Shown here: positions 42,291 to 43,883 of the stretch, one piece after another
Numbering within the stretch: the stretch's first letter is position 1
Layout of the letters: every line of letters begins with the position of its first letter
NCBI GenBank assembly: GCA_028288725.1
Contig: JAQGIC010000100.1
Coordinates: forward strand, 1-43,883
Length of the DNA stretch: 43,883 bases
Direction: 5' to 3'
Origin: Rhodospirillales bacterium
Lineage (GTDB): Bacteria; Pseudomonadota; Alphaproteobacteria; ATCC43930; CGMCC-115725
Notes under the pieces: model-generated
The model's input: the letters and a program-made list of their open reading frames with translations, nothing else
Told to the model about the DNA's origin: nothing
Databases searched by the model: none
Made by a program: the position numbers and the translations under genes

Positions 42291-42620
42291 ATGCCGAAGA
42301 TGGTTTTTGTGGATACCCAGGGCAACCGCCGCGAAGTGGACGCGCCGACCGGCCTGTCCGTGCTCGAAGTGGCCCATAAACATGGCATCGATCTGGAAGG
42401 CGCCTGCGAAGGCTCGCTCGCCTGCTCGACATGCCATGTGATCATCGATCCGAACTGGTTCGAAGTGCTGAAGGACCCGACCGAGGACGAGGAAGACATG
42501 CTCGACCTGGCGTTCGGTCTGACCAAGACCTCGCGGCTCGGCTGCCAGATCGTCATGAGCGAAGAGCTCGACGGCCTGGTCGTGTCCCTGCCGCCGGGGT
42601 CGCGCAACCTCTTGAAGTAG
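42291..42620 (+). CDS. fdx: [2Fe-2S] ferredoxin, ISC (adrenodoxin) type
   Basis: The 109-residue electron carrier has ligands Cys39, Cys45, Cys48 and Cys85 in [10 protein letters not shown] and SRLGCQIV, the adrenodoxin/ISC-ferredoxin spacing. The acidic segment [15 protein letters not shown] is the docking helix for its partners. ISC ferredoxins supply electrons for cluster assembly with IscS. Start 42291 is chosen by similarity. A repeat element separates it from the HscA-like gene, and mnmA follows after 17 bases. Confidence 0.95.
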   Translation: MPKMVFVDTQGNRREVDAPTGLSVLEVAHKHGIDLEGACEGSLACSTCHVIIDPNWFEVLKDPTEDEEDMLDLAFGLTKTSRLGCQIVMSEELDGLVVSLPPGSRNLLK

Positions 42621-42637
42621 CGAGGTCCGGCACCGTC

Positions 42638-43765
42638 ATGACCAGCCCCCGCCGTATCGTCGTCGGCATGTCCGGCGGCGTCGACAGTGCTGTGACCGCG
42701 GCGGTGCTGGCCGAGCAGGGCCATGACGTGATCGGCGTCACGCTGCAGCTCTACGACCATGGCATGACGGTCGGCAAGAAGGGCGCCTGCTGCGCCGGCC
42801 AGGACATCTACGATGCAGCGCGCGTGGCCGAACAGCTGGGCATCCCCCATTACGTGCTCGATTACGAGTCGCGCTTCCGCCAATCGGTGATCGACGATTT
42901 CGCCGACACCTATATGGCCGGCGAGACGCCGATCCCCTGCATCCGCTGCAACCAGACGGTCAAGTTCACCGACCTGATGCAGGTCGCGCGCGACCTCGAC
43001 GCCGAGGCACTCGCGACCGGCCATTACGTGCGCCGGGTCGAGGGTCCCAAGGGCGCCGAACTGCATCGCGGCGCCGACCCGTCGCGCGACCAGAGCTATT
43101 TCCTGTTCGCGACCACGCGCGACCAGTTGGATTTCCTGCGTTTCCCGCTGGGGGACCAGACCAAGACCGAGACGCGCGCCATCGCCCTGCGCCTGGGCCT
43201 GGCCGTGGCCGACAAGCCGGACAGCCAGGACATCTGCTTCGTGCCCGAGGGCTCCTACGCCAGCCTGGTGGCGAAGCTGCGTCCCGGCGCGCTGACGCCG
43301 GGCGACGTGGTCGATCTCGACGGCACCGTGCTCGGCCGGCACGAGGGCATCATCAATTTCACCGTCGGCCAGCGCCGCGGCCTGGCCTTGGGCGGCCATG
43401 CCGACCGGTTGTTCGTGATCCGGATCGAGCCGGAGGCCGCCCGCGTCGTGGTCGGCCCGCGCGAGGCCTTGGCGACCAGCCTCGTGCTTCTGGCCGAGAT
43501 GAACTGGCTCGATCGCGCGGCGGAGACCGCCGCCGATCGCCCGGTGCTGGTCAAACTGCGCTCGGCCCAGCCGCCGGTGCCGGCCCGGCTCACCGCGACC
43601 GGGCCCGATAGCGCCGAACTGGTCCTGGAGGCCGCGGCACCCACCGGCGTCGCCCCCGGCCAGGCCGGCGTGATCTATGACGGCGACCGGGTCCTGGGCG
43701 GCGGCTGGATCAAGCGCGCGCGCCCTGCGCCCAACGCACGGCCGGCCGCCGTCGAGCATGCTTGA
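42638..43765 (+). CDS. mnmA: tRNA-specific 2-thiouridylase MnmA
   Basis: The 375-residue enzyme inserts sulfur at C2 of U34 in tRNA-Lys, -Glu and -Gln, using persulfide relayed from a cysteine desulfurase and ATP. The PP-loop is SGGVDS (12-17). Catalytic cysteines are visible in [12 protein letters not shown] and [11 protein letters not shown], and [10 protein letters not shown] belongs to the second domain. Length is typical. Being directly after fdx and two desulfurase genes ties it to the local sulfur pathway. The promoter of the following tRNA overlaps its stop codon. Confidence 0.96.
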   Translation: MTSPRRIVVGMSGGVDSAVTAAVLAEQGHDVIGVTLQLYDHGMTVGKKGACCAGQDIYDAARVAEQLGIPHYVLDYESRFRQSVIDDFADTYMAGETPIPCIRCNQTVKFTDLMQVARDLDAEALATGHYVRRVEGPKGAELHRGADPSRDQSYFLFATTRDQLDFLRFPLGDQTKTETRAIALRLGLAVADKPDSQDICFVPEGSYASLVAKLRPGALTPGDVVDLDGTVLGRHEGIINFTVGQRRGLALGGHADRLFVIRIEPEAARVVVGPREALATSLVLLAEMNWLDRAAETAADRPVLVKLRSAQPPVPARLTATGPDSAELVLEAAAPTGVAPGQAGVIYDGDRVLGGGWIKRARPAPNARPAAVEHA

Positions 43766-43790
43766 CAGACGGGCGCCGTTTTCCGATAAC
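43762..43790 (+). promoter_or_regulatory. Promoter of tRNA-Met
   Basis: TTGACA (43762-43767), 17 bases, GATAAC (43785-43790) is a near-consensus sigma-70-like promoter. The -35 element overlaps the mnmA stop codon, and the tRNA begins 16 bases after the -10. Confidence 0.7.
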
Positions 43791-43805
43791 GCGGCCTCTT
43801 CTTGC

Positions 43806-43882
43806 GGCGGGATAGCTCAGCTGGTCAGAGCAGGGGAATCATAATCCCAAGGTCGCTGGTTCAAATCCAGTTCCCGCTACCA
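43806..43882 (+). tRNA. tRNA-Met(CAT)
   Basis: A 77-base cloverleaf is visible: acceptor GGCGGGA pairing with TCCCGCT (with a G-T pair at the end), D-arm GCTC...GAGC, anticodon loop ATCATAA with anticodon CAT, T-arm with GGTTCAAATCC, and encoded CCA. The elongator Met identity is preferred from overall similarity. tRNA-Ile2 also has a CAT anticodon and cannot be strictly excluded. The acceptor G1-T72 start is not that of an initiator tRNA-fMet. Confidence 0.9.
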
Positions 43883-43883
43883 T

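Noticed and set aside
1-43883. CRISPR array, prophage or rRNA operon
   Set aside because: No regularly spaced repeats, phage structural genes or rRNA signatures were seen anywhere in the window.

Overview
The window reads as chromosomal DNA of a high-GC alphaproteobacterium, most likely Rhodospirillales-like. Three things point there: housekeeping neighbourhoods typical of that class (glnE-bcp-DUF455, divergent tyrS/anmK, rne beside mrcA), an RNase E with a His/Asp-rich insertion in its S1 domain, and a GTTC-N7-GTTC LexA-type SOS box. No taxonomic search could be run, so this is an inference.

Layout. The window opens in the 3' end of a maleylacetoacetate isomerase gene. Positions ~300-3160 are an accessory patch: a transposase remnant, an exported MetX-like alpha/beta hydrolase, a decayed small ORF and a small secreted Cys-rich protein. 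From 3165 to 10150 lie a minus-strand envelope group (helical protein, DsbA-like oxidoreductase, BepA-like M48 protease), then a divergent gamma-glutamyltransferase-like lipoprotein with an aminotransferase, a methyltransferase and a solute-binding protein. A TetR/DUF1348 pair follows (10195-11239). Then come a palindromic repeat, a bidirectional terminator and rne (minus). A 740-bp gap with an SOS box separates rne from mrcA, prfB (with its programmed frameshift intact) and udgX.

From 20126 to 26125 are a YgiQ radical SAM gene, a HigBA toxin-antitoxin pair, a TetR/old-yellow-enzyme divergent pair with a two-site operator region, a GFA-family gene and a broken DUF455 gene. From 26131 to 37464 are bcp and glnE (4-bp overlap), a large AsmA/YhdP-like protein, a pentapeptide-repeat protein, tyrS, anmK and an alpha/beta hydrolase.

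The most unusual part is 37583-43882: a plus-strand run of cysE, two tandem cysteine desulfurases, iscA, a shrunken HscA/Hsp70-like protein, a [2Fe-2S] ferredoxin, mnmA and tRNA-Met. Serine acetylation supplies the cysteine pathway, the desulfurases mobilise sulfur, IscA and ferredoxin serve Fe-S assembly, and MnmA uses relayed sulfur for tRNA thiolation. The locus looks like an isc operon that has lost iscR, iscU and hscB and kept only a degenerate ATPase-domain version of HscA. I regard this as the best candidate for something poorly described here.
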